In this document: positions 62,851-64,000 of the stretch, one piece after another
Numbering within the stretch: the stretch's first letter is position 1
How the letters are laid out: each line of letters begins with the position of its first letter
Notes under the pieces: model-generated
What the model saw: the letters and a program-made list of their open reading frames with translations, nothing else
Databases searched by the model: none
What the model was told of the DNA's origin: nothing
Program-made: the position numbers and the translations under genes
Source: Bombella intestini
GTDB taxonomy: Bacteria; Pseudomonadota; Alphaproteobacteria; Acetobacterales; Acetobacteraceae
Reading direction: 5' to 3'
NCBI RefSeq assembly: GCF_002003665.1
Contig: NZ_JATM01000003.1
Span: 124,001 to 188,000 of the forward strand
DNA length: 64,000 nucleotides

Positions 62851-64000
62851 ATGAAGAAGCTGGCAGCAATCCTGATCGGACTGATAGTGGTGCTGACGGG
62901 CATAAGCCTTGCTCCGCAGTTTCTGATAGACCAGAACAGGTTGCGTCAGAGCGTCAAGGAAGTTTTCCAGCGTCAGACAGGCTTGGAATTGAAGATGGGG
63001 GAAACCTCCTTTCAGCTTCTGCCTTGGCCGTCTTTTCAGGCAACTAATGTGGTGCTGACCCGCCCGGGCTGCACGCCTTTTGTGGCGGCTCGTTCTGTCC
63101 ATGCTGATATGTCTCTGCTAGCCATCCTGAACCGGGAAATTTCCTTTCAGCAATTTACGGTGAAGGGAGCGGGCATCATGCTGCATCGGGCCAGTGAGAA
63201 AGACTGTTCTACATGGCTGCCTATGATCTCGCAGGATAAAGGAGCGGTGGTTCTGCCGGGTCACGATGGCCGGGTTAGCCCCCGTTGGAAAGTCAGTTTC
63301 GGGGGGCTGCACCTGACCAACGCAGAACTTTCATGGCAGGATGATTTATCAGACGGCCATGTTCCTGCGGGCGGGCATCTCCATATTGATAGTCTGGACT
63401 TGGCAGGAATGCGCAGTGCCAGCCCGTGGGTGGACCTGCAGGGTTCGCACGACCATACGCCCTTTACACTGCGGGGGCGGGTTGGGCCGCTCAACCGGCT
63501 GGTGTCGGCCAAAGCAGAGCAGAAAGACCCGTGGGCCTTCAGTCTGGGCATGACGCTAGGAGAGGGGGAGCATCAGGATCATGCCACGTTGGATGGTGTC
63601 ATGCGGGATGCTCATCATCTGCAGGGTGTGAACTTTACTCTTTCGGGGCGTTGGTCGTCCTTGCAGGGTATGAGGCATCTTTTCCCTCATGCGCTTCCGG
63701 CTGACCTTGGGCAACTGGAAGGTACGATCCGTTTCCATAGCGATGACGGGGTGGGTTCTACTTCCGCCGCTACAAATGGGGCCGATATGGCCCTGACGGA
63801 TGCTCTGCTCCATTTGCCGGGTAGATTGGTGCCGGATCAGATTCATGTCCATCTCGGTAGTGTCAGCTTGCCCGCAGGAGAGTGGCATATTGCAGCGCCT
63901 CTTCAGCTGAGTGATATCCAAATTGATGCAGACAGTGCGCAGGCACCGCTTGTGCTACAGGGGCAGGCGATTTGGGGGCGTTATGCATGGCTCTTTCATG
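62851..64000 (+). CDS. AsmA-family protein, 5' part (continues beyond window)
   Basis: The frame from ATG 62851 stays open to the window end (383 codons). AAGGA lies upstream. The protein begins MKKLAAILIGLIVVLTGIS, a signal-anchor helix, then NRLRQSVKEVFQRQTGLELKMG and LLPWPSFQATNVVLT, which is the classic AsmA N-terminal pattern (membrane anchor, R/K-rich segment, then repeated beta strands describing nested substrate grooves). Like the YhdP-like protein upstream it is expected to span the periplasm and help lipid traffic to the outer membrane. Because it is cut, the full length and C-terminal domain are unknown. Confidence 0.85.
   Translation, partial: MKKLAAILIGLIVVLTGISLAPQFLIDQNRLRQSVKEVFQRQTGLELKMGETSFQLLPWPSFQATNVVLTRPGCTPFVAARSVHADMSLLAILNREISFQQFTVKGAGIMLHRASEKDCSTWLPMISQDKGAVVLPGHDGRVSPRWKVSFGGLHLTNAELSWQDDLSDGHVPAGGHLHIDSLDLAGMRSASPWVDLQGSHDHTPFTLRGRVGPLNRLVSAKAEQKDPWAFSLGMTLGEGEHQDHATLDGVMRDAHHLQGVNFTLSGRWSSLQGMRHLFPHALPADLGQLEGTIRFHSDDGVGSTSAATNGADMALTDALLHLPGRLVPDQIHVHLGSVSLPAGEWHIAAPLQLSDIQIDADSAQAPLVLQGQAIWGRYAWLFH

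Overview
The window is one contiguous, gene-dense chromosomal segment of an alphaproteobacterium, most likely an acetic acid bacterium (Acetobacteraceae). This rests on established family knowledge: the C4 haem pathway enzyme 5-aminolevulinate synthase, the System I cytochrome c maturation cluster, a DUF1489 protein, a cvpA-purF pair, and two large Hint-domain (Hedgehog/intein fold) proteins of a type common in acetic acid bacteria. The genus cannot be fixed from the sequence; a host-associated genus is possible given the surface proteins, but that is inference. I saw no tRNA, rRNA, CRISPR array, insertion sequence, integrase or plasmid-type gene.

Layout. 0-13.5 kb is housekeeping: the 3' part of truB, rpsO, pnp (with a long stem-loop leader), a nitronate-monooxygenase-type flavoenzyme with a cysteine-rich tail, pdxH, a TIM-barrel protein, DUF1489, hemW, kup, a YggS-type PLP protein, rsmB and a cysteine synthase. 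13.6-19.1 kb holds a rhodanese, two lipoproteins, the first Hint protein with an AT-rich upstream region, and an aldo/keto reductase. 19.3-25.1 kb looks like a metal and ion homeostasis block: a CobW GTPase with a histidine-rich loop translationally coupled to a WD40 protein, a ClC-type transporter, and two overlapping cation diffusion facilitator genes, one with a histidine-rich head coded by a hexanucleotide repeat.

25.3-41.4 kb is the cell-surface part: a COG2509-type FAD protein, a giant autotransporter of about 2350 residues with repeated passenger modules, an MFS transporter, hemA, and a leftward set of Hint protein, small secreted protein and TpsB-type outer-membrane transporter. The last two overlap at a GTGA junction, and tpsB meets hemA tail to tail with overlapping stop codons. 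No large TpsA exoprotein is present, which makes this three-gene set the best candidate here for something undescribed.

41.7-53 kb carries a degenerate HisE-like small protein, cvpA, purF, fumC with a malic enzyme, and a leftward ccmC-D-E-F-G-H-I cluster followed by a zinc-ribbon membrane protein; ccmA and ccmB are absent from this locus. 53.2-64 kb carries an EVE-domain protein, an EcsC-family protein, aat, a DUF4412-like secreted protein with a Bcp peroxiredoxin, a YhdP/AsmA-like giant, rarA, an RluC/D-type pseudouridine synthase, and the start of a second AsmA-family protein that runs off the end. Strong terminators mark many of the convergent junctions.
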